From CBDDBU01 sp965226045 (GTDB lineage Bacteria; Pseudomonadota; Alphaproteobacteria; VGEJ01): a DNA stretch of 64,000 nt. The position numbers were made by a program, and so were the translations under genes. The notes under the pieces are model-generated. The model was not told the origin of the DNA. It searched no databases and saw only the letters and a list, made by a program, of their open reading frames with translations. The DNA is taken from positions 434,001-498,000 of the forward strand of contig CBDDBU010000028.1 in assembly GCA_965226045.1 (NCBI GenBank), read 5' to 3'. This document shows, piece by piece, positions 17,517 through 26,460 of this stretch. The stretch's first letter is position 1. Each line of letters begins with the position of its first letter.

Positions 17517-17602
17517 GGGCCGATCGTAGCCGATGTGGCGCGCCGCGGTCTTCCGTCCCATAATGGGCGTCGCCCCGAGATGCATCGCCGAGATGACCAC
17601 GT

Positions 17603-17995
17603 ATGAACAAACGGCTGATCAGCGGCACCGATAGTTTGTTCCTGGCCCAGGCCGAGGACTCCGAACAATCCGCCGAGGCTGCGCCGCGCTCGCCGGCCCA
17701 CCAGGCGTATCGATCGCACACGGCGCTGGCGCGGGAGATCGCCGGGCCGGCGCCCGAGCTGCCGATGACGCCCGAGCGCCGCGTCCTGATCGATGGCCTG
17801 ATGCAAGCTCGTCAGGCCATACTGGAAAAGGTTGATCCCATCCTCCGTGAGAAGCTGCGCGCCGTCGTTGAGGGAGTCATGGATCGGCCGTCGCCCCCCG
17901 CGACCGGTTCCCCCGGCGAGCCCAAGCCAAACGCCGCCGACACGGACGGCCGCGCGAGCGCGCCAGCCCGTGATCGCCGACACGCCGGCGACTGA
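17603..17995 (+). CDS. Hypothetical protein upstream of meaB
   Basis: This 130-aa reading frame has no recognised family. Residues 56-95 form a plausible amphipathic helix (LIDGLMQARQAILEKVDPIL), followed by a proline- and alanine-rich tail. It overlaps the predicted GTG start of meaB by 26 bp, which suggests coupling if both are translated. It could instead be the transcribed leader of meaB in high-GC sequence where open frames arise by chance. Confidence 0.45.
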   Translation: MNKRLISGTDSLFLAQAEDSEQSAEAAPRSPAHQAYRSHTALAREIAGPAPELPMTPERRVLIDGLMQARQAILEKVDPILREKLRAVVEGVMDRPSPPATGSPGEPKPNAADTDGRASAPARDRRHAGD

Positions 17996-18986
17996 CGATC
18001 TCGACATCGCGGCGCTAGCGCCGCGGGTGCGCGTGGGCGACCGTCGGGCGCTCGCCCGCGCCATCACGTTGATCGAATCTCGGCGCGCCGATCATCAGGC
18101 CCGTGCCGACGCGCTGCTTGGGGATCTGCTCGGTGACTCCGGCCGGGCCTTGCGCCTCGCCATCACCGGCGCCCCAGGGGTCGGCAAGTCGACCTTCATC
18201 GAAGCGCTCGGCCTTCACCTCGTGGCGGCCGGCCATCGCCCCGCCGTATTGGCCATCGATCCCAGCTCGGCCCGTTCAGGTGGGTCGCTGTTGGGTGACA
18301 AGACACGCATGGAGGAGCTCTCGCGCCACGACCGCGCCTTCATCCGGCCCTCGCCGTCCAGTGGCACCCTCGGCGGCGTCGCCAGGCGCACGCGCGAAGC
18401 CATATTGCTGTGTGAGGCGGCCGGCTTCGATCCCGTGATCGTCGAGACGGTCGGGGTCGGGCAATCCGAGACGACCGCCGCCTCGCTGACCGACATGTTC
18501 GTCCTGTTGTTGGCGCCGGGCGGCGGCGATGAGCTCCAGGGCCTGAAGCGCGGCATCGTCGAACTCGCCGATCTGGTGCTGATTAACAAGGCCGATGGCG
18601 CCTTGGTGGCGAGTGCGCGGGCGCTTGCCGCCGATTACCGCTCCGCCCTCGACATCCTCCGGCCGCGGCGTGACAACTGGCGGCCCGAGGTCCAGCTGTG
18701 CTCGGCGCTGGAGCGCTGCGGCATCGCCGAGGCGTGGGCGGTGGCGCAACGATATCGCGCCGAACTCGGTAGCAGTGGGGAAATCGAGCGGGGCCGTGCC
18801 GAACAGGCCCGGGAATGGCTGTGGCGCGAGGTCCGCGAGCAGCTGATCGCGGATCTGGCCGACGATCCCGGATTTGCGAGGGCGATCGCGGCCCTAGAGG
18901 CCGACGTCGTCGTCGGGCGTATTCTACCGACGGTGGCCGCGCGCCGGCTGCTCGACCAGTATCGCGCGCGCCGGCGCGCCGGTTGA
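17970..18986 (+). CDS. meaB: MeaB/ArgK G-protein chaperone of methylmalonyl-CoA mutase
   Basis: The 338-aa GTPase has Walker A as GAPGVGKST, switch regions around IDPSSARSGGSLLGDKTRM, and the guanine-specific NKAD in VLINKADG. A C-terminal helical dimerisation arm follows. MeaB loads and protects adenosylcobalamin on methylmalonyl-CoA mutase, whose gene lies just upstream. A GTG at 17970 is chosen because it precedes the conserved N-terminal helix (VRVGDRRALARAITLIE). Another in-frame ATG at 17832 would overlap the preceding reading frame almost completely. Confidence 0.93.
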   Translation: MIADTPATDDLDIAALAPRVRVGDRRALARAITLIESRRADHQARADALLGDLLGDSGRALRLAITGAPGVGKSTFIEALGLHLVAAGHRPAVLAIDPSSARSGGSLLGDKTRMEELSRHDRAFIRPSPSSGTLGGVARRTREAILLCEAAGFDPVIVETVGVGQSETTAASLTDMFVLLLAPGGGDELQGLKRGIVELADLVLINKADGALVASARALAADYRSALDILRPRRDNWRPEVQLCSALERCGIAEAWAVAQRYRAELGSSGEIERGRAEQAREWLWREVREQLIADLADDPGFARAIAALEADVVVGRILPTVAARRLLDQYRARRRAG

Positions 18987-19010
18987 CAGCGAACCATCCG
19001 CTGCCCTACA
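18982..19010 (+). promoter_or_regulatory. Predicted sigma-70 promoter of rpmB
   Basis: TTGACA, a 17-bp spacer and CTACAA lie 44 bp before the L28 start. The -35 hexamer overlaps the meaB stop codon, so rpmB appears to have its own promoter. Confidence 0.65.
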
Positions 19011-19053
19011 AGCGCGGCTTCGCCACCAGGACCGCGAACAAGAGAGGACCAGC

Positions 19054-19359
19054 ATGTCGCGCCGCTGTGAATTGACCGGCAAGGGCGTTCTCGCCGGCAA
19101 CAACGTAAGCCACGCCCACAACCGGACGCGGCGGCGTTTTCTGCCCAACCTGCAGCAGGCTACGCTGATGAGCGAAGCGCTCGGCCGGGCGGTCCGCTTG
19201 CGCGTGACCACGAAAGCGTTGCGCACCGTTGAACACCGTGGCGGCCTCGATGCCTATCTCGCCAAGGCCGACGAGGCAGTGCTGTCGTTGAACGCGCGGC
19301 GCCTCAAACGCGCGATCGCGAAGTCGATCGAGGCCAAGGCCGCCACACCCGCTGCCTAG
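19054..19359 (+). CDS. rpmB: 50S ribosomal protein L28
   Basis: The 101-aa protein matches L28: it begins MSRRCELTGKGVLAGNNVSH and continues with NRTRRRFLPNLQ. The basic body and alanine-rich C-terminus are typical of alphaproteobacteria. It binds the large ribosomal subunit. GAGAGGA lies a few bases upstream of the ATG, and a good sigma-70 promoter overlaps the end of meaB. The gene is convergent with the remnant at 19356, with a 4-bp overlap of ends. Confidence 0.96.
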   Translation: MSRRCELTGKGVLAGNNVSHAHNRTRRRFLPNLQQATLMSEALGRAVRLRVTTKALRTVEHRGGLDAYLAKADEAVLSLNARRLKRAIAKSIEAKAATPAA

Positions 19360-19815
19360 GGCGCCAGGCGGAACATCAGCAGTATGGTGTTCTGCAGCGG
19401 GTTGAAGTTGTCGTCTGACACCAAATAGATCAGCGCGCCGCCGTCGGCTCCGCGCACGGCCGCGATGCCCTCCATACTGTCGCCTGTGAACGGGCGTGCG
19501 AGGCGGCGATTTCGCGGCCGTCCAGGGTCGCGCCCGGACCAATCGCGCGCGCTGGGATAATCCATAGACGCGCGGCGATGCTGAACGGCGGAATGAATCG
19601 GCGTTCGAGCGCGATCACATCGCCCGAGGGCAGGACGGCGAAATCGGTCGGCTTGAATCGGCCGCTCCGCACGTAGCTGAGCGCCATGGCCCGGTCGCGG
19701 TCGACCAGCCAACCCCGCACCCGCGTCGCGCCGAGTTTCGCGTCCTCCGTCACCGCCAGGAGCGCGCCGCCCGCCAACACCGCCACCGCCTCGATCCCGC
19801 CGTTGGCCGGCACCG
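19356..19815 (-). pseudogene. Phytase-like esterase remnant (truncated and frameshifted)
   Basis: Two minus-strand frames together give the C-terminal half of an esterase-like activity of phytase (PF13449-type) beta-propeller protein. The first has IEAVAVLAGGALLAVTEDA to LDGREIA. After a 1-base shift near 19510 it continues RLARPFTGDSMEGIA and ends LVSDDNFNPLQNTILLMF. The full family has about 300 residues and a signal peptide. Here the N-terminal half is missing and the sequence stops where the plus-strand regulator begins. No product is expected. Confidence 0.75.
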
Positions 19816-19841
19816 TCGAAAGGCCTAGGATCGGCCGTGTC

Positions 19842-20516
19842 GTGAAGGGCCGGGCCGGGCCGATCGGCCGTATTTTCAGGCGCTGGCGTGGCCGGCGGGG
19901 CTTCAGGCAGCTCGACCTCGCGCTCGCCGCCGGCTACGCCCCGCTCTATCGCGAGACCCCGCTCGAGGACCGCGCGATGGCCCAGGTCAACCGCGCCCTC
20001 GACCACATGCTGTCGCACCATGAGCCCTATACGGCGCTGGTAACGAACAGCTATTGGGAAATCCTGCGCGCCAATCCCGCCGCCCGCCGGCTCATGGCCT
20101 TCGTCCTCGACCCGCCGGCGACCGCGCCCACTGAGCCGCCCAACATGCTGCGACTGCTGTTTCATCCCGATCTCCTGCGCCCCTGGATCGAAGACTGGGA
20201 GACGGCCGCCCAAGTGCTGATCGCGCGGGCCCAGCGCGAAGGGCCGAACGGCGCCCCTGACGAGCGCATGGCGGCGCTGATCGCTGAGGTTCTTGCCTAC
20301 CCCGGTGTTCCCGGCCACGCCGTGGCGCAGATCGATGAGGATCCGCCGCCGGTTCTCGCCCTAAGCTTCGTCAAAAACGGTGTCCGCAGCTCGTGGTTCA
20401 CCACCATCACGACCTTCGGGACGGCGCAGGACATCACGCTGCAGGATCTCCGCATCGAGAGCTTCTTTCCGGCCGACGACGAGACCGAGGCGTTGGCCGG
20501 CGCGCTCGCGGACTGA
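19842..20516 (+). CDS. XRE/MmyB-type regulator with deleted helix-turn-helix
   Basis: The 224-aa protein consists mainly of the MmyB-like ligand-binding domain (ALDHMLSHHEPYTALVTNSY, then WEILRANPAARRLM and later ITTFGTAQDITLQDLRIESF). Full-length members begin with an XRE DNA-binding domain reading roughly RRWRxxRxLSQLDLAL, then helix-turn-helix residues, then LLAAGYAPxYRE. Here RQLDLAL runs straight into AAGYAPLYRETPL. About 45 residues, including the recognition helix, are absent in frame. It cannot bind DNA in the usual way. The GTG at 19842 is a guess; the original start is unclear. The deleted segment is an inference from the family. Confidence 0.75.
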   Translation: MKGRAGPIGRIFRRWRGRRGFRQLDLALAAGYAPLYRETPLEDRAMAQVNRALDHMLSHHEPYTALVTNSYWEILRANPAARRLMAFVLDPPATAPTEPPNMLRLLFHPDLLRPWIEDWETAAQVLIARAQREGPNGAPDERMAALIAEVLAYPGVPGHAVAQIDEDPPPVLALSFVKNGVRSSWFTTITTFGTAQDITLQDLRIESFFPADDETEALAGALAD

Positions 20517-20520
20517 GCCG

Positions 20521-22428
20521 TCACTGCCGGGCGGTGCTGGCTCGGAGGTGGCCGCGGGCGGTCTTGCCGGCGGGCTGCGACGCCTTCGGGCTGTGCCCCT
20601 GGTCCTCTTCGAACAGTTCGGCGAGCTGATCGATCATGGCCCCCCCAAGCTGCTCGACATCGACGATGGTCACGGCGCGGCGGTAGTAGCGGGCGACGTC
20701 GTGGCCGATGCCGACCGCGATCAGTTCGACTTCCGAACGAGTCTCGATCCAGTGGATGACGGCGTGCAGGTGACGGTCGAGATAGTTGCCGCGATTGACC
20801 GACAGCGTGCTGTCATCGACCGGCGCACCGTCCGAAATGACCATCATGATGCGCCGCTGCTCACGCCGGGCGAGCAGGCGCTGATGGGCCCACAACAACG
20901 CCTCGCCGTCGATGTTTTCCTTGAGCAGGCCCTCGCGCATCATCAGGCTGAGGCTTCTGCGGGTGCGCCGCCATGGCGCGTCGGCGGTCTTGTAAATGAT
21001 ATGGCGGAGGTCGTTGAGGCGGCCGGGATTGGCGGGTTTGCCGGCGGCGATCCATTTCTCGCGTGATTGTCCGCCCTTCCAGGCCCGCGTGGTAAAGCCG
21101 AGAATTTCGACCCGCACGCCGCAGCGTTCGAGGGTGCGGGCGAGAATATCGGCACACATGGCGGCGACGCTGATCGGCCGCCCGCGCATCGAGCCGGAGT
21201 TGTCGAGGAGCAACGTGACGACGGTGTCACGGTACTCGATCTCCTGTTCGATCTTGTAGGAGAGCGGCTGCAACGGATTGGTGACGATGCGCGAGAGTCG
21301 TCCCGCGTCGAGGATGCCCTCATCGAGGTCGAACTCCCACGATCGGCTTTGGCGGGCGAGCAGGCGGCGCTGCAGACGGTTGGCGAGCCGCGCGACCACA
21401 CCATGCAGATGCTGGATCTGCTGGTCGAGATGATTGCGCAGCTGGGCCAACTCATCGGCGTCGCACAGGTCGCTCGCCTCCACGACTTCGTCGAAATCGG
21501 CGGTGAAGGCGCGGTAGGGCGGCTCGCCGGAAGCGCCGTCGGACAACCCGTCGGGCCACCACGGACGTTTGGCCCCGCCGGGCTCATCCTCATCGCCAGA
21601 GCCGAGCGGCTGCTGGTCGCTGTCGAGGCCATCTTGGGACGTGGCGTCCTCATCGGAGAGCGACTCGGCGAGATCCTGATCGTCGTCTGCCTCCATCTCG
21701 GCGCCGGCATCGGCGCCGTCCTGCGACGAACCGTCGCCATCGTCCTCGGCGGCATCCTGGTCGTCGTCGCCAGTCTCCATATCGGGCGAGTCGCCGTCGT
21801 CTTCCCAAATATCGAGGCTCGCGATCAGTTGCCGCGCACGCCGGCCGAACTGTTCCTGATCGTCGACACTCCCGACCAGCGCATCAATGTCAGCGCCCGC
21901 CTTGTCCTGTACCGATTTGCGCCACATGTCGACCATGGACCGCGCCGATTCAGGCGTTGGCGCGCCGGTTAAGCGCTCGCGCAGGATCAGCCGGATGACT
22001 TCGGCGATGGGCGCATCGGACATGGCTTTGACGCGGGCATAGCCGCGCCGATCGCAGTAGTCCTCAAGGGCGGCATCGAGATTCATCGCCATGCCGGCCA
22101 TGCGTAGCGCGCCGAGGGCCTCCACGCGCACTTGTTCGGCGGCTTCGTACACCGCGCGGGCCGGGCCGCCGCCGGGCATCAGCGCGCTGTGGATGTGTTG
22201 GTCGTGGTGGCGCAGGCGCAAGGCAAAGCCGTCGGCGGCCCCCCGCGCGCGCGCGACCGCCTGGACGGGCAGCTCGCGCGCCGGCAGCGGCAAGCGCACG
22301 CGCCCGGCCTGCATCGTCGGCACGTCGGCGTCGAAGGTGATGCTCAAGTCCTTGTCATGTGCGACCGCGCGCGACGCCGCCGTCAGCGCCCGCTTGAAGG
22401 CGTCGACGGGGCTTTCCTTGTCGACCAT
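20521..22428 (-). CDS. cobT: Aerobic cobaltochelatase subunit CobT
   Basis: The 635-aa protein has an N-terminal helical region and then a long acidic linker of about 100 residues rich in D, E, S and Q (roughly 205-320). The C-terminal von Willebrand A domain has the MIDAS motif DNSGSMRG and a later metal-site segment MVISDGAPVDD. CobT and CobS form an AAA+ ring complex that drives CobN to insert cobalt into hydrogenobyrinate a,c-diamide. cobS ends 7 bp before this start, so they form one operon. The product feeds the B12 enzymes encoded upstream. Confidence 0.95.
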   Translation of the reverse strand: MVDKESPVDAFKRALTAASRAVAHDKDLSITFDADVPTMQAGRVRLPLPARELPVQAVARARGAADGFALRLRHHDQHIHSALMPGGGPARAVYEAAEQVRVEALGALRMAGMAMNLDAALEDYCDRRGYARVKAMSDAPIAEVIRLILRERLTGAPTPESARSMVDMWRKSVQDKAGADIDALVGSVDDQEQFGRRARQLIASLDIWEDDGDSPDMETGDDDQDAAEDDGDGSSQDGADAGAEMEADDDQDLAESLSDEDATSQDGLDSDQQPLGSGDEDEPGGAKRPWWPDGLSDGASGEPPYRAFTADFDEVVEASDLCDADELAQLRNHLDQQIQHLHGVVARLANRLQRRLLARQSRSWEFDLDEGILDAGRLSRIVTNPLQPLSYKIEQEIEYRDTVVTLLLDNSGSMRGRPISVAAMCADILARTLERCGVRVEILGFTTRAWKGGQSREKWIAAGKPANPGRLNDLRHIIYKTADAPWRRTRRSLSLMMREGLLKENIDGEALLWAHQRLLARREQRRIMMVISDGAPVDDSTLSVNRGNYLDRHLHAVIHWIETRSEVELIAVGIGHDVARYYRRAVTIVDVEQLGGAMIDQLAELFEEDQGHSPKASQPAGKTARGHLRASTARQ

Positions 22429-22435
22429 GGCGGCC

Positions 22436-23437
22436 TCAGGTCATGTCGAGTTCGACTGCCGATTCCGGAAGCTCGTCACCAAAACAGCGCTGGTAGAGCT
22501 CCGCGACGCTGGCCCGCTCGAATTCGTCGCATTTGTTGAGGAAGGTGAGGCGGAACGCGAAACCGACCTCGTCGAAGATGCGCGCGTTCTCCGCCCAGGT
22601 GATGACCGTGCGCGGCGACATGACGGTCGAAAGATCACCGGCAACGAAGGCCGAACGCGTCAGGTTGGCGAGCTCGACCATGGCGTTGACCGTCTTACGG
22701 CCCGCTTTGTTCTCCATCGTCGGCACCTTCGCCAGAACGATGCCGACCTCGTCGGCGTGCGGCAGGTAGTTGAGGGTGGCGACGATGTTCCAGCGGTCCA
22801 TCTGGCCCTGATTGAGCTGCTGGGTGCCGTGGTAGAGGCCCGTGGTATCGCCCAGGCCGACTGTGTTGGTGGTCGCGAACAGGCGAAAAGCCGGATGGGG
22901 ATGAATCACGCGGTTCTGGTCGAGCAGGGTGAGCTTACCCTCCGATTCCAGAACCCGCTGGATCACGAACATGACGTCGGGTCGCCCGACATCGTACTCG
23001 TCGAACACCAGCGCTGTCGGCGTCTGCAGCGCCCACGGCAAGATCCCCTCGCGAAACTCGGTGATCTGGTGGCCGTCCCTGATGACGATGGCATCCTTGC
23101 CGATGAGATCGATGCGGCTGATATGGCTGTCGAGATTGACCCGCACGCAGGGCCAGTTCAGCCGCGCGGCGATCTGCTCGATGTGGGTGGATTTTCCGGT
23201 GCCGTGGTAGCCCTGGATGATGACGCGCCGGTTGTAGGCAAACCCCGAGAGGATAGCGAGGGTCGTATTGCGGTCGAACTGGTAGGCCTCGTCGACGTCG
23301 GGCACCAGCTCGCTGGCTTGCGAAAAGGCCGGGACCTGAAGTTCGCTGTCGATGCCAAAAAGCTGATGTACCGACACCTTGATGTCCGGACCGGTGTCGG
23401 CGAGGGCCGCGCCATCGCGGGGATTTGTCGCAGTCAT
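22436..23437 (-). CDS. cobS: Aerobic cobaltochelatase subunit CobS (AAA+ ATPase)
   Basis: The 333-aa AAA+ protein has Walker A GYHGTGKST, Walker B ALVFDEYD, and sensor residues in FRLFATTNTVGLGDTTGLY. The length matches known CobS (about 330). It assembles with CobT into the chaperone ring of the three-subunit aerobic cobaltochelatase. The start at 23437 (MTATNPRDG) removes an upstream extension that overlaps the J-protein gene and has no family similarity. It is preceded by the J-protein gene on the same strand, an order shared with other alphaproteobacteria. Confidence 0.95.
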   Translation of the reverse strand: MTATNPRDGAALADTGPDIKVSVHQLFGIDSELQVPAFSQASELVPDVDEAYQFDRNTTLAILSGFAYNRRVIIQGYHGTGKSTHIEQIAARLNWPCVRVNLDSHISRIDLIGKDAIVIRDGHQITEFREGILPWALQTPTALVFDEYDVGRPDVMFVIQRVLESEGKLTLLDQNRVIHPHPAFRLFATTNTVGLGDTTGLYHGTQQLNQGQMDRWNIVATLNYLPHADEVGIVLAKVPTMENKAGRKTVNAMVELANLTRSAFVAGDLSTVMSPRTVITWAENARIFDEVGFAFRLTFLNKCDEFERASVAELYQRCFGDELPESAVELDMT

Positions 23438-23477
23438 GAACGAATTTCCGGCACTGGTCGCGGCAAACGGCGCGCCC

Positions 23478-24026
23478 TCACGCGTAGCCGCTGGTGAGCA
23501 GAAGAGTGTAGGCTTGGTTGACGGTCTTGAGCCGTTCCTCGGAATCGCGGCGACCGCCATTGGCGTCAGGATGCAGGCGTTTGGCCAGCGTCTTATACCG
23601 ACTCTTCACCTCCTGCAAGCTTGCCGCCGGTTCGAGATCGAGCACCGCGAGCGCGTTGCGGACCGGCCCGCTCACGGGGCGCACCCGTGGCCCCTCCGGC
23701 TCAGGCGCGCCGCCGCCAAGAAAGTTGAACTCGTCGGCGAAGAAGGTGGACCCCTGCTTCACCCCGTTCGTGTTCATCCGCCACGTCGGTCGGTGCCAGG
23801 TCGTCGCGCTCTGTTGGTAGGCTTCGATGTCATGCTGGCTCATGCCCTCGAAAAAATTCCACGACGCGTTGTAGTCGCGGACGTGGTCGAGGCAGAACCA
23901 ATAGTGGCCGGCGTGACTGTCGCGCGACCGTGGCGCGCGGTGGAGTCCGGGGGCCGCGCACGCTGGGTGGTCGCAACCCCGTGGCGCCGGTTCCGGCTCG
24001 AGAGGAGGGGGAATCACCCGGCGCAT
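23478..24026 (-). CDS. J-domain (DnaJ-like) protein
   Basis: The 182-aa protein has a C-terminal J domain with KSRYKTLAKRLHPDANGG, in which HPD is the Hsp70-stimulating motif. An N-terminal Cys/His-containing region reads GCDHPACAAPGLHRAP and HYWFCLDHVRDYN. This layout is a conserved alphaproteobacterial family usually found next to cobS, so it may help assemble or remodel the CobS-CobT complex (inference). The start at 24026 (MRRVIPPPLE) is used because the longer frame adds a basic segment with no family similarity. Confidence 0.88.
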   Translation of the reverse strand: MRRVIPPPLEPEPAPRGCDHPACAAPGLHRAPRSRDSHAGHYWFCLDHVRDYNASWNFFEGMSQHDIEAYQQSATTWHRPTWRMNTNGVKQGSTFFADEFNFLGGGAPEPEGPRVRPVSGPVRNALAVLDLEPAASLQEVKSRYKTLAKRLHPDANGGRRDSEERLKTVNQAYTLLLTSGYA

Positions 24027-24220
24027 GGCGAAGATTATGAGAGCAGAAGAGATGGCCACGCAAGCCCGGCCCCTGGCGCGGCCCTGGCGCGCGGTGAGAC
24101 TTGCCTGGTTACACGCGTATGCCACGCATGAGAGTAATATACTGACTTGTAAGCCATGTGCTGCATCTATGGGTAATTCTTAAAGGGAGACTTCTCCTCC
24201 CTAAGGAAATGGATGTAGAG

Positions 24221-24364
24221 ATGAGCACCCTGATTAGTCGCAACGTTCGAATCGAGGGTCGGCGGGTCCAGTTTCACCTCCACCTTGCGGGTGTTCATCA
24301 TCGAGTACTACCGCACGGCCCTGGCGGCGCTGCGGCCGAGCATGCAGATCGGCGTCAGATATGA
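24221..24364 (+). pseudogene. Ribbon-helix-helix (Arc-like) protein remnant
   Basis: An ATG with purine-rich upstream sequence opens a frame with MSTLISRNVRIEGRR, the N-terminus of a short ribbon-helix-helix family. The same stretch in another frame reads TLRVFIIEYYRTALAAL, the usual C-terminal helix of such proteins. The middle portion (the part that would read SxRLEPEMWDAL) is missing, and the frame is shifted. It appears to be a gene that has suffered an internal deletion. Support rests on short matches. Confidence 0.45.
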
Positions 24365-24387
24365 GCCGGCGGTGGCGCCACGTGCGG

Positions 24388-25263
24388 TCACAGCACAACG
24401 AACAAGAGCGCCGGCAGTGTTAAGAACGAGATGATGGTGGACATCACCACCAGCCCGGCGATCTCGTCCGGTCGACGCCCGTCGCGCTGGGCGAACAAAT
24501 AGTTGAAGATCGCCACCGGCATGGCGCTCTGGATGATGAGGACACCCCGCGCCGCGCCCTCGAATCCCATTAGCGTCGCGAGGCCGTAGCCGACCGCGAA
24601 GCCCATCCCCAGCCGCAGCAGCGACAGCGACAGCGCCCGGCCGATACCGGCGACGCGCAAGCGGGCCAGGGAGACGCCGAGGGTGATGAGCATCAGCGGT
24701 ACCGTCAGCTGGCCGATCAGTTGCAGCGGGTTGGCTATCCACGGCGGAATCTCGACGCCGCCGATCATGAAGATGATCGATAGCAAGACCGCGTAGTTCA
24801 ATGGCGCGGTCAGCAGTTCGCGACGCCCAACCCGGCCCGACGAAATGCCGCTGCCGATCGTGAAGTTGGCCAAGGCGGCGACCGTGAAGAAGGCGATGGC
24901 GAGGCTGAGCCCGACCTCTCCGAACGCGAACAGGCTGAGCGGCAGGCCCATGTTGCCGCAGTTGCCGAACATGAGCGAAGGCAGATAGGCGCGCGGCGGC
25001 AGGCCGGTGAACCGAAGAGCAATCACCCCGATCGCCGCGAAGCACGCGATGGCAATCCCGGAGGCGAGCGCCATTTTGCCGAACGTCGCGACATCGATTT
25101 CGTACTTCGTCAGCGTCACGAGGATGAGGCACGGCGTGCCGACGTTGACGACAAGCCCGGTGACGAACCGGGTTTCGTAGGGCGGCCCCCAACGCGACCA
25201 ACCGACCCCGACCGCGGCGCAGGCGAAGACCGGCGCGATGACGGCGAACAGCTCGCCCATCAT
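24388..25263 (-). CDS. AEC-family (auxin efflux carrier type) transporter
   Basis: The 291-aa membrane protein has about ten hydrophobic helices in two inverted halves. It contains family motifs in the first half (VNVGTPCLILVTLTKYEID) and the crossover LMFGNCGNMGLPLSLFAFG. A second set near the C-terminus reads LIIQSAMPVAIFNYLFAQ. AEC proteins export organic acids or other small anions; the substrate is unknown. It lies downstream of aroK-aroB on the same strand with a 30-bp gap, which may be coincidence. Confidence 0.9.
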   Translation of the reverse strand: MMGELFAVIAPVFACAAVGVGWSRWGPPYETRFVTGLVVNVGTPCLILVTLTKYEIDVATFGKMALASGIAIACFAAIGVIALRFTGLPPRAYLPSLMFGNCGNMGLPLSLFAFGEVGLSLAIAFFTVAALANFTIGSGISSGRVGRRELLTAPLNYAVLLSIIFMIGGVEIPPWIANPLQLIGQLTVPLMLITLGVSLARLRVAGIGRALSLSLLRLGMGFAVGYGLATLMGFEGAARGVLIIQSAMPVAIFNYLFAQRDGRRPDEIAGLVVMSTIISFLTLPALLFVVL

Positions 25264-25293
25264 GGCGGGTAGTGGTGGTCCAAGTACGTGGGC

Positions 25294-26460
25294 CTAGACG
25301 TCGGCGCTTTGTACGGGCCGTGGCGCGGTCGTGGCCGCGTTGAGCGATTGTTCGATCACCTCGGCCAGCGGCGCGGGCTCGATATCCTCGCACATGAAGG
25401 CATCGCCGAGCGCGCGCGCCAGCACCAGCCGCAAACGGCCGCGCCGGGTCTTCTTGTCCTGGCCCATGTGCGCGATCAGGCCGCGCGCCGACCACTCTGG
25501 CCCCGCGACCTCGCCAATCGCGACGGGCAGGCCGACGGCCGAGAGATGGCGCTTGAGGCGCGCGTGCTCGTCGGATGCGCAATGGCCGAGCCGGACGGAA
25601 AGGTCGAAGGCCAAGACCTGGCCTATGGCGACCGCCTCGCCGTGCCGCAAGCGATCGCCGTAACCGGCGGCGGCCTCCAACGCGTGGGCGAAGGTGTGTC
25701 CGAGGTTGAGGAGCTCGCGCTCGCCAGCCTCGCGCTCATCGCGGGCGACGATCCTCGCCTTGGCGCGGACGCTCTCGACCACCGCCCGTTCGAGCGCGAC
25801 GGCATCGCCGCCGACGATTTCGTCGCCGTGGCGTTCGAGCCAGTCGAAAAAGTCCCGGTCGCCGAGCGCGCCGTACTTCACCACTTCGGCGTAGCCCGCC
25901 TTGAGGTCGCGCCGCGTCAGGGTCGCCAGCACCGCGACATCGGCTAGCACCAGGCGCGGCTGGTGAAAGCTGCCGACCAGGTTCTTGCCGTGCCGGGTAT
26001 TGATGCCGGTCTTGCCGCCAACCGCGCTGTCGACCTGGGCGAGCAGCGTGGTGGGGAGCTGAATGATGCCGACGCCTCGGCGCAGGATGCTCGCGGCAAA
26101 GCCGGCGAGATCGCCGATGACGCCGCCGCCGAGCGCGATGATGGTCTCGCCGCGCTCGACCCGCGCGTCCAACAGCCGGTCTAGCAGCTCCGCCAGATGC
26201 GCGAAATCCTTGGTCCCCTCCCCCGCCGGCAGGGTGATGGCGTGGTGGTCGATACCCGCGTGATCGAGGGCCTCGGCGAGAGTCTGGCCGTGCAGCGCGG
26301 CCACGGTCTCGTCGCTAACCACGACCGTGCGCGGGCGGCCCAGATGTGACATGAGTCGAACGCCCGCCTCGGCCAGCAGCCCGCCGCCGACAACGACATC
26401 GTAGGCGCCGCGGGCGAGCTGGACCCGGACCGTCGTCGTCCCGGCGCGCCCGGCGTTCAC
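25294..26460 (-). CDS. aroB: 3-Dehydroquinate synthase
   Basis: The 388-aa NAD- and zinc-dependent enzyme makes 3-dehydroquinate from DAHP, the second step of the shikimate pathway. The NAD-binding loop is IIALGGGVIGDLAGFAAS, followed by LPTTLLAQVDSAVGGKTGIN and NLVGSFHQP. Metal ligands lie in ELLNLGHTFAHALE and LRHGEAVAIG. Length and motifs are complete. Its start overlaps the end of aroK by 4 bp, giving a coupled aroK-aroB pair. Confidence 0.96.
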   Translation of the reverse strand: MNAGRAGTTTVRVQLARGAYDVVVGGGLLAEAGVRLMSHLGRPRTVVVSDETVAALHGQTLAEALDHAGIDHHAITLPAGEGTKDFAHLAELLDRLLDARVERGETIIALGGGVIGDLAGFAASILRRGVGIIQLPTTLLAQVDSAVGGKTGINTRHGKNLVGSFHQPRLVLADVAVLATLTRRDLKAGYAEVVKYGALGDRDFFDWLERHGDEIVGGDAVALERAVVESVRAKARIVARDEREAGERELLNLGHTFAHALEAAAGYGDRLRHGEAVAIGQVLAFDLSVRLGHCASDEHARLKRHLSAVGLPVAIGEVAGPEWSARGLIAHMGQDKKTRRGRLRLVLARALGDAFMCEDIEPAPLAEVIEQSLNAATTAPRPVQSADV

